Shown piece by piece: positions 35,835 through 45,050 of a stretch of 64,000 nucleotides of DNA (positions are counted from its first letter, which is position 1; each line of letters starts with the position of its first letter). The position numbers were made by a program, and so were the translations under genes. Under the pieces are notes generated by a model, which saw only the letters and a program-made list of their open reading frames with translations, had not been told where the DNA came from and searched no databases. This DNA comes from a virus: the IMG/VR virus record IMGVR_UViG_3300037245_001295, positions 1 to 64,000 of that record, one strand, 5' to 3'.

Positions 35835-37503
35835 AAGTATGAACCGCTTTCTTCGGAGAACGCTGTACAGCCTCAAGAGGCAGTACGGTGGGCGGGTCGA
35901 TGTGTACCAACTTGGAAGCACCGACACGGATTACGAGACTGGCGACAAGACATACACCCGATCAATGATTACGGTGCCTAAATGTATTGTGTTGCCTGTT
36001 AAAATCCAACGCGAGGCTGTGCAGTCGATCTCCGTAATATCAGCAAACAAAACATTCGTCTATGGTGGGACGTATGATGCGGGAACACGGATGTTTATCA
36101 TTGATGCTCGTGACTTGCCCAACGACTATGAAATCGTCAACGACGATTGGTTGGTCTATGATAACCGTCGTTACGACATCAAAGACATCACTGAGTTTGA
36201 GCAACACACAGGTTGGATAATCACCGGACGTGAAGTCAAGGGTGTTCGACCTGAGCAGATTTTCAAGGTCAACAGTGAAAATATCATGGAGGTTGAGAGC
36301 AGCGTCTTTGGTGAGGTCGGCCCAGTCGTCGCGGAGAATCCCGCCAGTGCTGCGGCAATCTTGCAAGCAGTGGTGGCAGTTATGGAGCGTTCGGTCGCGC
36401 CGTCCAGTACGGCTAGCATGTCGCAAGAAGTTGAGGCGACTTTAGTTGGCGGTGCTTGTGCCGGTGTTGCCTGGGCTAACGTAGGTGCTGCTTACTGGTC
36501 TGGGTATCAATCCTGTATCAATGCGACGAAGGACCAAAGTGGGTCAGACTCAACAGCTACTTTTGGCAGTCTTGCAGGGTCGTCTAAGTGGTGGGGCGGT
36601 GTTCTCGCACCCAATGGTTTTATCTATGGGGTGCCGTTTGTCAGTACCTCGGTGCTTAAAATCAATCCAAGTACGAACGGTGCTACCACCTTTGGAAGTC
36701 TCGCAGGGTCAACTAAGTGGGTGGGCGGGGTTTTAGCCCCTAATGGCTTCATCTACGGCATCCCATTCAGCAGCACCACCGTGCTTAAACTCAACCCGAG
36801 TGACGATTCAACTTCAACGTTCGGCACAGTCTCAAATGGTCCATATTACAGCGGAGTGTTGGCTGGCAACGGATGTATCTACTGTGTGCCAAACAACGGT
36901 ACAACAGTGTTGAAGATTGATACGAGCAACGATACTGTTGACGAAATCGGCTCGCTGCCCGCCACGTCTTCCAAGTGGAGAGGTGCCGTGCTAGGTGCAA
37001 ATGGGATGGTTTATGGGATACCTGGAAGCAGCACCACGATCTTGAAGATAAACCCAAGTAACGATAGTATATCTGAATTTGGAAGTCTGAGCGGAACCAA
37101 TAAATGGGTGGGTGGCGTCTTGGCACCTAATGGCCACATCTACGGGATACCATTCGATAGTACCCAAGTGCTAAAGATTGATACTACCTCAGACACCCCA
37201 ACAGTCTTTGGGAGTTTGTCAGGAAGTAATAAATGGCGGGGCGGTGTCTTAGCTCCCAATGGTTTCATTTATGGGGTGCCTCGCGACAGCACTTCAATCC
37301 TCAAGATTGATCCCTCGGGCGATACTGCCGGTACCTTTGGAAGTTTCCCAGGTGCTAGCGACTGGGCCGGTGGAATTTTGGCCCCTAATGGACACCTTTA
37401 CTGTATTCCATACTCAAATACAACTGTACTTAGGATTGAGCCTGACAGCGCCTCAGAGTTTACGGATGACGTGATCCAATCGGCTTACTTCAACAAATTT
37501 TAA
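35815..37503 (+). CDS. head-closure protein fused to a seven-bladed beta-propeller (562 aa)
   Basis: ATG 35815 follows GAAGGAGTCAGAG. Residues 1-140 (RRTLYSLKRQYGGRVDVYQL, WLVYDNRRYDIKDITEFEQH, GWIITGREVKG) have the beta-barrel pattern of head-closure/stopper proteins and occupy that gene's usual place between connector and tail terminator. After an Ala-rich linker (about 150-215), seven blades follow (KWVGGVLAPNGFIYGIP, VLKINPSND), ending QSAYFNKF, as in the fibre propellers at 22353 and 23730. The fusion would display a propeller at the neck of the virion. Confidence 0.88.
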   Translation: MLSGVNRSMNRFLRRTLYSLKRQYGGRVDVYQLGSTDTDYETGDKTYTRSMITVPKCIVLPVKIQREAVQSISVISANKTFVYGGTYDAGTRMFIIDARDLPNDYEIVNDDWLVYDNRRYDIKDITEFEQHTGWIITGREVKGVRPEQIFKVNSENIMEVESSVFGEVGPVVAENPASAAAILQAVVAVMERSVAPSSTASMSQEVEATLVGGACAGVAWANVGAAYWSGYQSCINATKDQSGSDSTATFGSLAGSSKWWGGVLAPNGFIYGVPFVSTSVLKINPSTNGATTFGSLAGSTKWVGGVLAPNGFIYGIPFSSTTVLKLNPSDDSTSTFGTVSNGPYYSGVLAGNGCIYCVPNNGTTVLKIDTSNDTVDEIGSLPATSSKWRGAVLGANGMVYGIPGSSTTILKINPSNDSISEFGSLSGTNKWVGGVLAPNGHIYGIPFDSTQVLKIDTTSDTPTVFGSLSGSNKWRGGVLAPNGFIYGVPRDSTSILKIDPSGDTAGTFGSFPGASDWAGGILAPNGHLYCIPYSNTTVLRIEPDSASEFTDDVIQSAYFNKF

Positions 37504-37520
37504 CCAGCGGGAGAGAAACT

Positions 37521-38003
37521 ATGGATGCCAATCTACCCCGCTGGATCATGTCGTCAATTGCTGTCTATTTTAAGCCAGTTGCCGACAGCCTGAGTCTCAC
37601 ATACTTCGTGGAAGGTGTCGATGAGCGCGAGACCGATACGATGCGTGCTGAGCATTCAGAAGTGCGTGTCAGTGGTCCCAACATCCGAGAGGTTAGTAAG
37701 GACTATTGGCGTGTACATATTGATATCAATATCATGCTAACAGACTACATGCAAATGTCTTCTGAGAATGCTTATGATATCAATCAATGGGGCGGCGCAT
37801 TTCTTGCCGCAATGATGGACCCGATTCCAATCTATCGTTTTGGGAGCGGGGGAGATGACGATGATTCGCTGATAGGTTGTTTGACCCAACGGTCCAAGTT
37901 TGCCGAGCCAGCGAAGCTAATCCACTTTGGCCAAGTCAACAGTGAAGATCGGATACGACAGGCTGTGGTGGATGGACGTTTTGAAATGTACCTCACAATG
38001 TAA
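37521..38003 (+). CDS. tail terminator/completion protein (160 aa)
   Basis: Length and place (between head closure and tail tube) fit the tail terminator. SSIAVYFKPVADSLSLTYFV, the strand YWRVHIDINIMLTDYMQ and the last part IRQAVVDGRFEMYLTM give the alpha/beta pattern of gpU/gp17-like proteins. No exact family named. Confidence 0.8.
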   Translation: MDANLPRWIMSSIAVYFKPVADSLSLTYFVEGVDERETDTMRAEHSEVRVSGPNIREVSKDYWRVHIDINIMLTDYMQMSSENAYDINQWGGAFLAAMMDPIPIYRFGSGGDDDDSLIGCLTQRSKFAEPAKLIHFGQVNSEDRIRQAVVDGRFEMYLTM

Positions 38004-38018
38004 CCATTGAGGCACGCA

Positions 38019-38034
38019 GGGATTTTGTGATCCC
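38019..38034 (+). promoter_or_regulatory. short hairpin before the tail-tube gene
   Basis: GGGAT-TTTGTG-ATCCC lies 30-45 bases before the tail-tube ATG, whose ribosome site is GAAGGAGG. It resembles the leader hairpin of the capsid gene. Confidence 0.45.
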
Positions 38035-38062
38035 ACTAACTTAACAATGAAGGAGGCTTATA

Positions 38063-38812
38063 ATGGCCCGAATCGAACTTAGGGATGCCACTATCCTTAT
38101 CAAGGATGGCCTTAGTGGCTCAGGCATAATTGAAGAAGCGACTCCCGGTGCAACGGACACCGACGCTGATGTGAATACCGCCGTTCTGAACTCTGCCATT
38201 ACCGACTTGGTTCCGGTGGGCGCTCGGTTCACGGTAAACACGGCAAACAACACTGAGATTTATACGGTCACCGCTCGAACTCCTGCGACGACAAGCCCGA
38301 CTACCAACGTCGAGTTTACGCCTGCCTGGGGTGCGAATACGCCGACCGTTTCGGACGTGATTACGTTCCAGGCCCAGGAACTCGAAGTGACCATCGGTGA
38401 GGGTAACCTTACCTGGACGGAAGCCAAGGAGTACGAGTATCTCCTGGACCGTGGTGACCTCGATACCGTGAAGGAAGGCGACGAGCAGCCGCTTGAAGTC
38501 TCCCTGGAATTTGTGTACTCGCACGTTACCCAAGGCACCGGCGAATCCGTCTCCCCTGTGGATGCTGTCAAAGGCTCTGGTGGGGCATCGGAGTGGGTGT
38601 CTAGTTCGTCCGACTTGTGCGAACCGTATGCGGTTGACATGGTGGTTCGCCACTGCGTTCCGTGTGGTACGGACGAGGACGAAGAAATCACGTTCCCGGA
38701 CTTCCGCCAGGAAAGTTTGGAGTATGACCTGAGTGAGGCAACGATTGCCGTATCCGGTCGGTGCAACGTGAGTGAGGCGGTTGCGGTTAGGAGTAACAAC
38801 ACCGAGTGTTAA
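38063..38812 (+). CDS. major tail-tube protein (249 aa)
   Basis: ATG 38063 follows GAAGGAGGC. The protein is beta-rich with an insertion domain (residues 35-105, TDLVPVGARFTVNTANNTEI) and the end LSEATIAVSGRCNVSEAVAV. LEVTIGEGNLTWTEAKEYEY is typical of siphovirus tube proteins with their long beta hairpin. It is followed by a strong terminator, as expected for an abundant virion protein. Confidence 0.88.
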   Translation: MARIELRDATILIKDGLSGSGIIEEATPGATDTDADVNTAVLNSAITDLVPVGARFTVNTANNTEIYTVTARTPATTSPTTNVEFTPAWGANTPTVSDVITFQAQELEVTIGEGNLTWTEAKEYEYLLDRGDLDTVKEGDEQPLEVSLEFVYSHVTQGTGESVSPVDAVKGSGGASEWVSSSSDLCEPYAVDMVVRHCVPCGTDEDEEITFPDFRQESLEYDLSEATIAVSGRCNVSEAVAVRSNNTEC

Positions 38813-38821
38813 GCAGTGAAC

Positions 38822-38874
38822 GTCAGTGGGCGGGTGTGAAATACCGCCCGCCCACTGATTCTTTTCATCTTTTT
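38822..38874 (+). terminator. intrinsic terminator after the tail-tube gene
   Basis: CAGTGGGCGGG and CCCGCCCACTG pair around TGTGAAATACCG, followed by TTCTTTTCATCTTTTTT. The next gene's ribosome site starts right after the T run. Confidence 0.92.
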
Positions 38875-38889
38875 TGAGGGAGAACAGTT

Positions 38890-39435
38890 ATGCGTATAGG
38901 TGGAGTGAACATTGAAGGCCCAAATGAGGAAATTCTCGTGCTTCCGCGACTTGGTGACGACATCATCATCCGCGCGATTGCCGTATCGGATATGAGTGAG
39001 TTTCATGCACTCGTCCCCGAACCGAAGCCTCCGGGCAAGCTAACGAAGAATGGCTGGGAACCGACTCTGAACGACGAGACGTTCAAGACGAAGATGATTC
39101 GGTATGGCGAGCAACGCTACGCCTACATGCTTATCCTGTCGCTTATCCCGAGCGAAATCGAGTGGGAGACAGTCGATCTTAACAGTCCGAAGACATGGAC
39201 CCGATGGGACGAAGAACTGCGAGCCGCTGGTTTGTCTACAGTTGAGGTTGATCGTATCTCTGTCTGCGTGATGCGTGCAAACGCTCTGGACGAGAAAAAG
39301 TTGAAGGAAGCCCGCGACCTTTTTCTACTTGGGATGGCGGAGGAACAAAGAAAATCCTGTGGCCTGGAAACCGAACCGGGGAGTACGCCGTCTGGCGAGC
39401 CTGCGAGCGATTCGGAATCCGACCGCCAGGAGTAA
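38890..39435 (+). CDS. tail assembly chaperone, G-type short form (181 aa)
   Basis: ATG 38890 follows GAGGGAGAACAGTT. It lies between tail tube and tape measure, where long-tailed phages encode the chaperone of the tape measure. ILVLPRLGDDIIIRAIAVSD at the start and the helical end (LKEARDLFLLGMAEEQRKS) followed by a polar tail fit. A second product is made by a -1 frameshift (next entry). Confidence 0.85.
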   Translation: MRIGGVNIEGPNEEILVLPRLGDDIIIRAIAVSDMSEFHALVPEPKPPGKLTKNGWEPTLNDETFKTKMIRYGEQRYAYMLILSLIPSEIEWETVDLNSPKTWTRWDEELRAAGLSTVEVDRISVCVMRANALDEKKLKEARDLFLLGMAEEQRKSCGLETEPGSTPSGEPASDSESDRQE

Positions 39436-39602
39436 AGGCCGACTGGGAAGATTGCATGTCTCCTACGCAAGCACAAATACTCGCGTATGACCAGACACGT
39501 CAACATGACGAATTTGAGGAAGCGAAGGCGTTGTCGGGAGCAGGGAAGTCTCCCGCATCGCCAACAATGGGACGAGGCCGCAGGGGACGAGGACGACGCT
39601 AA
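39351..39602 (+). CDS. -1 frameshift extension of the tail assembly chaperone (GT-type)
   Basis: From the AAAA run at 39351-39354 the -1 frame stays open to TAA at 39600-39602 and reads as protein: KILWPGNRTGEYAVWRACER, then FGIRPPGVKADWEDCMSPT and AYDQTRQHDEFEEAKALSG. FGxxP...W...AY...R is the T-domain pattern of GT proteins. It has no start codon of its own at the front, so frameshifting is required; slip on AGA-AAA is the likely site. The stop overlaps the next ATG (TAATG). Confidence 0.82.
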   Translation, partial: KILWPGNRTGEYAVWRACERFGIRPPGVKADWEDCMSPTQAQILAYDQTRQHDEFEEAKALSGAGKSPASPTMGRGRRGRGRR

Positions 39603-40111
39603 TGAAATTCAAAGCTAAATTTCATACTTTGACGTTGGACTTAGGGGCCTACAAGGCGGAACTTAATGCCTACATGGAGGAATGGTTAAAGCAAGCTGGA
39701 CGAGAGTGGCTGAATGCTACCGTTATGACTGCGATCCCCACATGGTCGAAGGCATCTCGGGCCACTTTCCAAAAGCTCGCTCACGAACTAGGCACGTCAG
39801 TTCCGTATGGCCCTTTGAAAAGCCTAAAAGATCGGGAATCTCTAGGACTATCTGCCGGGAGCGGCAGTGGTGTGGAGCTTAATCCGAGCAATCAGCAGTG
39901 GCATTTCAAATACCACAGTGACCTCAAATATCTGGCATACAATGAGTACAATAAGGCCGTCTATGGACAGGGCGGCGTCTTCTCAAGATCGGGACTTCGA
40001 CATCCCACCCCCTATCACTTCCAAGAAAAAGGACTGAAAGCGTTTGAAGATTTCACACGCTTTACAGAACTTCCGAATCCCTTCAAGTTTTTGAAAAAGG
40101 GTAAGATTTAA
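39602..40111 (+). CDS. minor tail protein before the tape measure (169 aa)
   Basis: Begins at the TAATG overlap and ends in a TAATG overlap with the tape measure gene. LNAYMEEWLKQAGREWLNAT, then PTWSKASRATFQKLAHELG and LRHPTPYHFQEKGLKAFEDF. A gp10-like or minor tail function is inferred from place; no clear family match. Confidence 0.78.
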   Translation: MKFKAKFHTLTLDLGAYKAELNAYMEEWLKQAGREWLNATVMTAIPTWSKASRATFQKLAHELGTSVPYGPLKSLKDRESLGLSAGSGSGVELNPSNQQWHFKYHSDLKYLAYNEYNKAVYGQGGVFSRSGLRHPTPYHFQEKGLKAFEDFTRFTELPNPFKFLKKGKI

Positions 40112-43100
40112 TGCCTGAAGACATCACACAAAAACTAGGTTTTGACGCCTCCTCCGCTATCCAAGAGTTAGTGCGGTTGCGTCAGGAACTTCAGAACTTC
40201 AAGCAGTCCCTCCAGAATGTGTCTGGTGGGCTGCGGAAGTTCCCGTCTGCGGCCGTTCCCGCAATCAAGACATTCCGAGAACTCGCGACAGCGGCAACCT
40301 CAGCCTCCGCTGCTATTCAAAGTCTAGCAGTAGCGGGTGGGGTTCGTCAGGCTGCCGCTGCGGTTACAAACTCGTTTGACCAAGCTCGGACGGCTGTGCA
40401 AGGTGCTGGGGAGGCCGCCACGCAGGCGAGTACCGCAACGAAAGCGGCGGCGGACACTACCGCAACGGCTGCTAAAAAGTCTGGCGATGCAATGGACAAG
40501 GCCGGTAAAGCCGGTCAGAATGCTGGCAAAGCAATTTCCATCTCTTGGAAGACAATTGCCAGAGTCGTGCAGGCTCAGGTTATTGTCCGTGCAGTAAACA
40601 CGATAATCTCTTCGTTCAAAGAAGCCCGTGAAGAAGCTATTCAATTCTCAGTGGCCGTGGCGGAAGCGTTCACGATTTCCGGCGGTGCCTTAGGGTCAAT
40701 GGATGAGATGAACGAGCGGGTTCGTCAACTGACCCTCAGTTTAGGGGCTACTAGCGATGTCGTCGCCGAAGGTGTCTACCAAACTCTGTCGAACCAAGTG
40801 GTTGAGGCAGGGGACGCTTTGAAATTCACGGAGCAGGCGGGAAAGCTTGCTATTGCCACTAACTCCGACCTGAAGGATGCGGTGAATGCACTATCGTCTG
40901 TGATGAACAGTTATGGTCTCGATGTAACTGAGGCCACTCAAGTATCTGATGTACTCTTCAAAACAGTTGAATTGGGACGTACTCGACTGAATGAATTCGG
41001 GTCCACCTTAGGCCGATTGGCTCCTTTGACATCCGCACTTGGGATTAGCTATCAAGAAATGGCAGCAGCGGTGGCGGCTGTCACTAGGAAGGGTGTTCCA
41101 ACCCACACCGCTCTGACACAGATTTTGCAGGTGTCGCAAAAACTTCTACGGCCCACGGAGAAGCTGCAAGAACTCTATAATAAGTGGGGTGTAGAAACAG
41201 GGCCGGAGGCAATCGAGCGGTTCGGAGGCCTCGCTGGTGTATTGATTAAGATGAAGGACGAGACGGCCGGAAACGACGCCGCATTCTCCGATTTGTTAGG
41301 CCGAGTTCGTGCCATTGTTGGTGCTTTGAACTTGACCACTGACGGTGCCAATGACCTCACTGACGCACTCGATGCGATGAATAGTGTTGGTGGCGAGACC
41401 AGCAAGGCAATGGATGAGATTCGCGAGTCCACAGGTCGGCAAGCAATTGAGGCTTGGAACAATCTTGGCACGGAAATGTTGACTGTCGGTAAGACCTTGG
41501 CGGAAATTACCACGCCGTTAGCTAAGGGACTCCAGGTAATCGTTGACAATATGAATTCAGTTATCGCCGTCACAGTAGCGGTCGGTGTTGGCTTCATAGC
41601 TCTACGGGCGCAAGCTGCGGCGGCCTCGTCGCAGATGGGTGTAATGGCCCTCTCTGTGAAAGGCGTTGGTGCTGCTTTGATGTCTGTTCTTCCTATAGCC
41701 ATACTGGCAGCGGCGGCATTTGCCGCAGTAAAGGCTGCTGAGGCGTGGGCCGATTGGGCCGACAGTGCTACCGAAAATGCTGAAAGGATCGCAAATGCAG
41801 AGACGGCTCTGACGGCAGCACATGAACGGGGGACGAGGGAACGGGTGGAAACGTCTCGAAAAGAATTTGCTGCGCAAACCAAAGTTGCTGGTACGTTCTT
41901 CACTGAGATGTCCCAACTGTATCAGAAAGATGCGAGTGAGTTTGAGACTCGCAGTGAAGTCATTGGTAAAGTTCTTGATAGTACGCTTAGTCGCTTGATG
42001 AAGAGACGTGCTGATGCCGTCAAGATAGTCAGGGACGCTGTGATTGAAGCAGATGATGCGATCAGAACATCTGCTGAGAAACAAGCTACCGCGCAAGACA
42101 AACTCGATGAACTCAACTTCAAGAGACGGCTTCGCCGCCTGGGCGCGCGACGTGCAGCTACCGCCGTACACCAGCGTGCAGAGCAGACTGCGGCGCGTGC
42201 CGCGCAAGCGTTTGCCACAGCGGGTGCTGACGAGGAAGCACAAGCTGGGGCGCGGAAACTGTCGCAGGTGGCTGAGGTGCGGGCTGCCGAAGATGCCTCC
42301 CATCAAAAGACATTGGGCAACTTCAAGGGTATCCAAAGGGCTGAGAAGGTTCTTGAGGGAATCTTGCAAACTCGTATCTCGGGCGAAAAGGCTTTCCAAG
42401 CTGAAAGAACTAAGCTGCGCGACAGCGAGCACAGGACAGAGCTTCAAAGACTGGAAGAAACCGGACAGGCGGTCGAGGTTCTTCTGGAGAAGATGAAAGA
42501 CCTTGCTGACCCCACTGGTAAAACTTTCGCACAAATGGAGGCAGATACGCAGCGGATCGCCGAGCTTGTTCCTGAGTTCGCACGAAACCTTCAAGGAGCA
42601 TTTGACTTCGACGCCTTTGAGGGGTTAGGGCTGCCAGCGGGGATTGAAGAGTTGAAGACAGGCGTTGCGGAGGCATTTGACAAGGCTACGTTCGATTGGA
42701 CTCGGGCCACGGCAGACTTCAAGAATGCCGTGACCTCCCAAGAATATGATGTGCCAGTGACGCTAAAAATCTCCAACGAAGGATTCATTGAACAATTCGT
42801 GGCGTCGTTCGGTGAGGTTGATCTGCTTGGTGATCCAGGGCAGCGAGCCGCCAAAGAATTAAAGACTGCCCAAGACATAGTCCAAAGGACAGAAGAAGCT
42901 GGACGGGGTGTCGCTAACTCTCTGGACATAATTACGGACAGAGCGGGGACTATCAGAAGTAGTTTGGACATCAGTGACTTGTTAAGCACTTGGGAGAAAT
43001 TCTACGCCGTTGGTGCCCGTAAGGCCCCGTTTGAAAATATGGAAGAGTACCACGAGCGAGTGCGAAAGGCGGTGCCCGAACTCGATGCACTTCGCGGCAA

Positions 43101-44418
43101 GGTGCTGGAACTGACTAACTCACTTGAGACAAGTGGTAAAACTGGACAAGCCGTTATTGATGAGCAGCGAACAGCTTACAAGGAGATCATTGATGAAGCA
43201 AAGAGGTTGGAGGAGGAAGATATTGTCAGTCAGAACGCACTGAACAACCTCAAGCTCTCCACTGACCGTCTCAAAGAGATGGGAGCGGAAGTGACGAAGA
43301 TTAAGGCCTTTGACGAATCTGTTTCGGATATTCGGGCGGGCACTTACGAGGTGGCGTTGACTCGTCTAAGCGAGACGAGTGCCCAAGCAAAAGAATTGGT
43401 CCTCACAGAGGAACTTCTTGGCACGAAGACTAAGGCTCGAAATACAGAGCTTGAGCGGTCTATCGCCATTCACAAGCTACTCAACCAGGGTTCTCAGGAT
43501 AATGTCACTGCTACTGACAGTGAGAAAGAAGCCGTGGACTCACTATCAACCGCGTATGAGGGCGCGGCCGAGGCTCGTAAGAAATTGAACGAAGCCGGTG
43601 CTCGCGGTGAGGCTGGTGACGCCGGGGCGGCTGGCCCTGCCGGCGGCGAAGAAGCAGCGGCTCCGTCTGTGGATGCTTTGGCTGCTCAGGCTGCCGCTGC
43701 GCAGCAACTTCAAGCAGAGTTGCTGCTAGTCAATACGGAATTCGCAAACGTCATCAGTTCAGCCAGCGGACTCACAACTGCCGTTAGTGCCCCCCTTGAG
43801 CCCGCCATCCAGCTTCGGGACGCCTTCATGGGCATCTCCCAGGCGATAGCCGGTGTTAGTGCTGCTATGCCGTTGGTGACAGGGCAGCTATCGGGCGCAA
43901 CCTCAATTGCTGGTGCCTTGACCTCAGCTTTGAATCAGTCGGCCACGGCTGTAAGTGCTATCACGCAAGCCACCGGAAGCTTGTCCAGTAGTTTGGCAGC
44001 AGCGGCGGGCGCCGGTAACACCATGGCAGCGTCGATGAATGCTGCTGCTGCGGCGGCTGTGAAGGCGGCACAGGCCTGTGCCAAGGCCGCACAACAGTGT
44101 GCAGGCGGTAGCGCCCGTGCGTCCAATGGCGGCCGGTTCTTCGCGGACGGTGGGCGTGGCACGGACACCGTGCCTGCTATGCTGACTCCGGGTGAATTTG
44201 TTGTCAACGCCAAATCGGCACGTAACTTCTTCCCGCAGCTTCAGGCCATCAATGCGGGCCAGAGTCCTGTCTACCGAGAGCAAGGCGGACAGGTGACAAA
44301 TATCGGTGACGTGAACGTGACGTTACAAGGTGGTGACGGGCCGCCCGCCCAAACTATAAGAGAGATTGGTAACGGGTTACGACGTGAGTTACGTCGAAAA
44401 ACTGTGAAACTTTACTAA
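40111..44418 (+). CDS. tail tape measure protein (1435 aa)
   Basis: The longest gene. An early coiled part (IQELVRLRQELQNFKQSLQN), the TP901-type core (EEAIQFSVAVAEAFTISGGA ... SNQVVEAGDALKFTEQAGKL ... TSALGISYQEMAAAVAAVTR), hydrophobic stretches at about 480-555, long helical parts and an Ala-rich end. The last 80 residues hold GGRFFADGGRGTDTVPAML and TPGEFVVNAKSARNF, the usual C-terminal motif. At about 0.15 nm per residue a tail near 200 nm would be expected; that figure is only a rule of thumb. Confidence 0.95.
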   Translation: MPEDITQKLGFDASSAIQELVRLRQELQNFKQSLQNVSGGLRKFPSAAVPAIKTFRELATAATSASAAIQSLAVAGGVRQAAAAVTNSFDQARTAVQGAGEAATQASTATKAAADTTATAAKKSGDAMDKAGKAGQNAGKAISISWKTIARVVQAQVIVRAVNTIISSFKEAREEAIQFSVAVAEAFTISGGALGSMDEMNERVRQLTLSLGATSDVVAEGVYQTLSNQVVEAGDALKFTEQAGKLAIATNSDLKDAVNALSSVMNSYGLDVTEATQVSDVLFKTVELGRTRLNEFGSTLGRLAPLTSALGISYQEMAAAVAAVTRKGVPTHTALTQILQVSQKLLRPTEKLQELYNKWGVETGPEAIERFGGLAGVLIKMKDETAGNDAAFSDLLGRVRAIVGALNLTTDGANDLTDALDAMNSVGGETSKAMDEIRESTGRQAIEAWNNLGTEMLTVGKTLAEITTPLAKGLQVIVDNMNSVIAVTVAVGVGFIALRAQAAAASSQMGVMALSVKGVGAALMSVLPIAILAAAAFAAVKAAEAWADWADSATENAERIANAETALTAAHERGTRERVETSRKEFAAQTKVAGTFFTEMSQLYQKDASEFETRSEVIGKVLDSTLSRLMKRRADAVKIVRDAVIEADDAIRTSAEKQATAQDKLDELNFKRRLRRLGARRAATAVHQRAEQTAARAAQAFATAGADEEAQAGARKLSQVAEVRAAEDASHQKTLGNFKGIQRAEKVLEGILQTRISGEKAFQAERTKLRDSEHRTELQRLEETGQAVEVLLEKMKDLADPTGKTFAQMEADTQRIAELVPEFARNLQGAFDFDAFEGLGLPAGIEELKTGVAEAFDKATFDWTRATADFKNAVTSQEYDVPVTLKISNEGFIEQFVASFGEVDLLGDPGQRAAKELKTAQDIVQRTEEAGRGVANSLDIITDRAGTIRSSLDISDLLSTWEKFYAVGARKAPFENMEEYHERVRKAVPELDALRGKVLELTNSLETSGKTGQAVIDEQRTAYKEIIDEAKRLEEEDIVSQNALNNLKLSTDRLKEMGAEVTKIKAFDESVSDIRAGTYEVALTRLSETSAQAKELVLTEELLGTKTKARNTELERSIAIHKLLNQGSQDNVTATDSEKEAVDSLSTAYEGAAEARKKLNEAGARGEAGDAGAAGPAGGEEAAAPSVDALAAQAAAAQQLQAELLLVNTEFANVISSASGLTTAVSAPLEPAIQLRDAFMGISQAIAGVSAAMPLVTGQLSGATSIAGALTSALNQSATAVSAITQATGSLSSSLAAAAGAGNTMAASMNAAAAAAVKAAQACAKAAQQCAGGSARASNGGRFFADGGRGTDTVPAMLTPGEFVVNAKSARNFFPQLQAINAGQSPVYREQGGQVTNIGDVNVTLQGGDGPPAQTIREIGNGLRRELRRKTVKLY

Positions 44419-44436
44419 GGACTTCAGCGGGCCACG

Positions 44437-44455
44437 GGCACCTGATGTTGGTGCC
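44437..44455 (+). promoter_or_regulatory. hairpin after the tape measure gene
   Basis: GGCACC-TGATGTT-GGTGCC forms a six-pair hairpin in the 74-base gap before the next gene. No T run follows, so it is more likely a processing or stability element than a terminator. Confidence 0.5.
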
Positions 44456-44492
44456 TGCTAGACAGCCTGCGTAATACGATTGGAGACAAGAC

Positions 44493-44981
44493 ATGAACGC
44501 TAATCACGCCCTACCGCTTCGAGGCAAATTCTTCGTTGAGCACCGGAACAAGGACGGAAAACTTATCGGCCTCTACAGGATTCCTAATGGGATCGTGGAT
44601 GTTGGTATGGACTTCCTCCTGGACTGCATGTTCAACAGTGGCACGCAGAGTGCTACTTGGTATATCGCCCTCATCGACAACTCTGGGTACACCGGAGTTG
44701 CGGACAGTGACACACTGGCTTCCCACGCGGGCTGGACGGAATTCACTGATTACTCGGGTGGCCGAAAGACGTGGGGCGTTGGTTCTCCTTCTGGCCGTGC
44801 GATAACGAACGGCTCTACTGTGGACTTTACCATTACCGGCGCAGGCGCAGTCAGAGGTATTTTCGCCACAGACCAAGCGTCCGGTGCCTCTCCCATCCTC
44901 TGGGCAACGGCTCTATTCAGTTCGGCCATTACGGTTGCGGGGTCTGACGTGTTGAAGATTACCTACACAGTCAGTGGTTGA
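44493..44981 (+). CDS. tail/baseplate-associated virion protein (162 aa)
   Basis: GIVDVGMDFLLDCMFNSGTQ, WYIALIDNSGYTGVADSDTL, GWTEFTDYSGGRKTWGVG and VRGIFATDQASG form a pattern common in phage tail structural proteins (N-D-A-G-x-x-x-L-L style opening, then W-x-x-x-L-I-D). Predicted all-beta. Followed by a terminator. Confidence 0.8.
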   Translation: MNANHALPLRGKFFVEHRNKDGKLIGLYRIPNGIVDVGMDFLLDCMFNSGTQSATWYIALIDNSGYTGVADSDTLASHAGWTEFTDYSGGRKTWGVGSPSGRAITNGSTVDFTITGAGAVRGIFATDQASGASPILWATALFSSAITVAGSDVLKITYTVSG

Positions 44982-44996
44982 TTCTCTCCCTCGGTG

Positions 44997-45034
44997 AGCC
45001 TTGGCGCGAGACTTCTCGCGTCAGGGCTCTTTTC
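44997..45034 (+). terminator. intrinsic terminator
   Basis: AGCCTTGGCGCGAGA and TCTCGCGTCAGGGCT fold into a long, slightly imperfect stem and are followed by CTTTTC. This also argues that the gene downstream starts at 45051 and not within the hairpin. Confidence 0.82.
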
Positions 45035-45050
45035 AAGACAAGGTGCTGAT

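Noticed and set aside
41602-42594. Leftward 330-codon frame
   Set aside because: Antisense shadow of the tape measure gene with Ser/Leu/Arg-rich composition.
44994-45050. Upstream start for the beta-sandwich gene at 45051
   Set aside because: The extra codons lie in a terminator hairpin and have no ribosome site.
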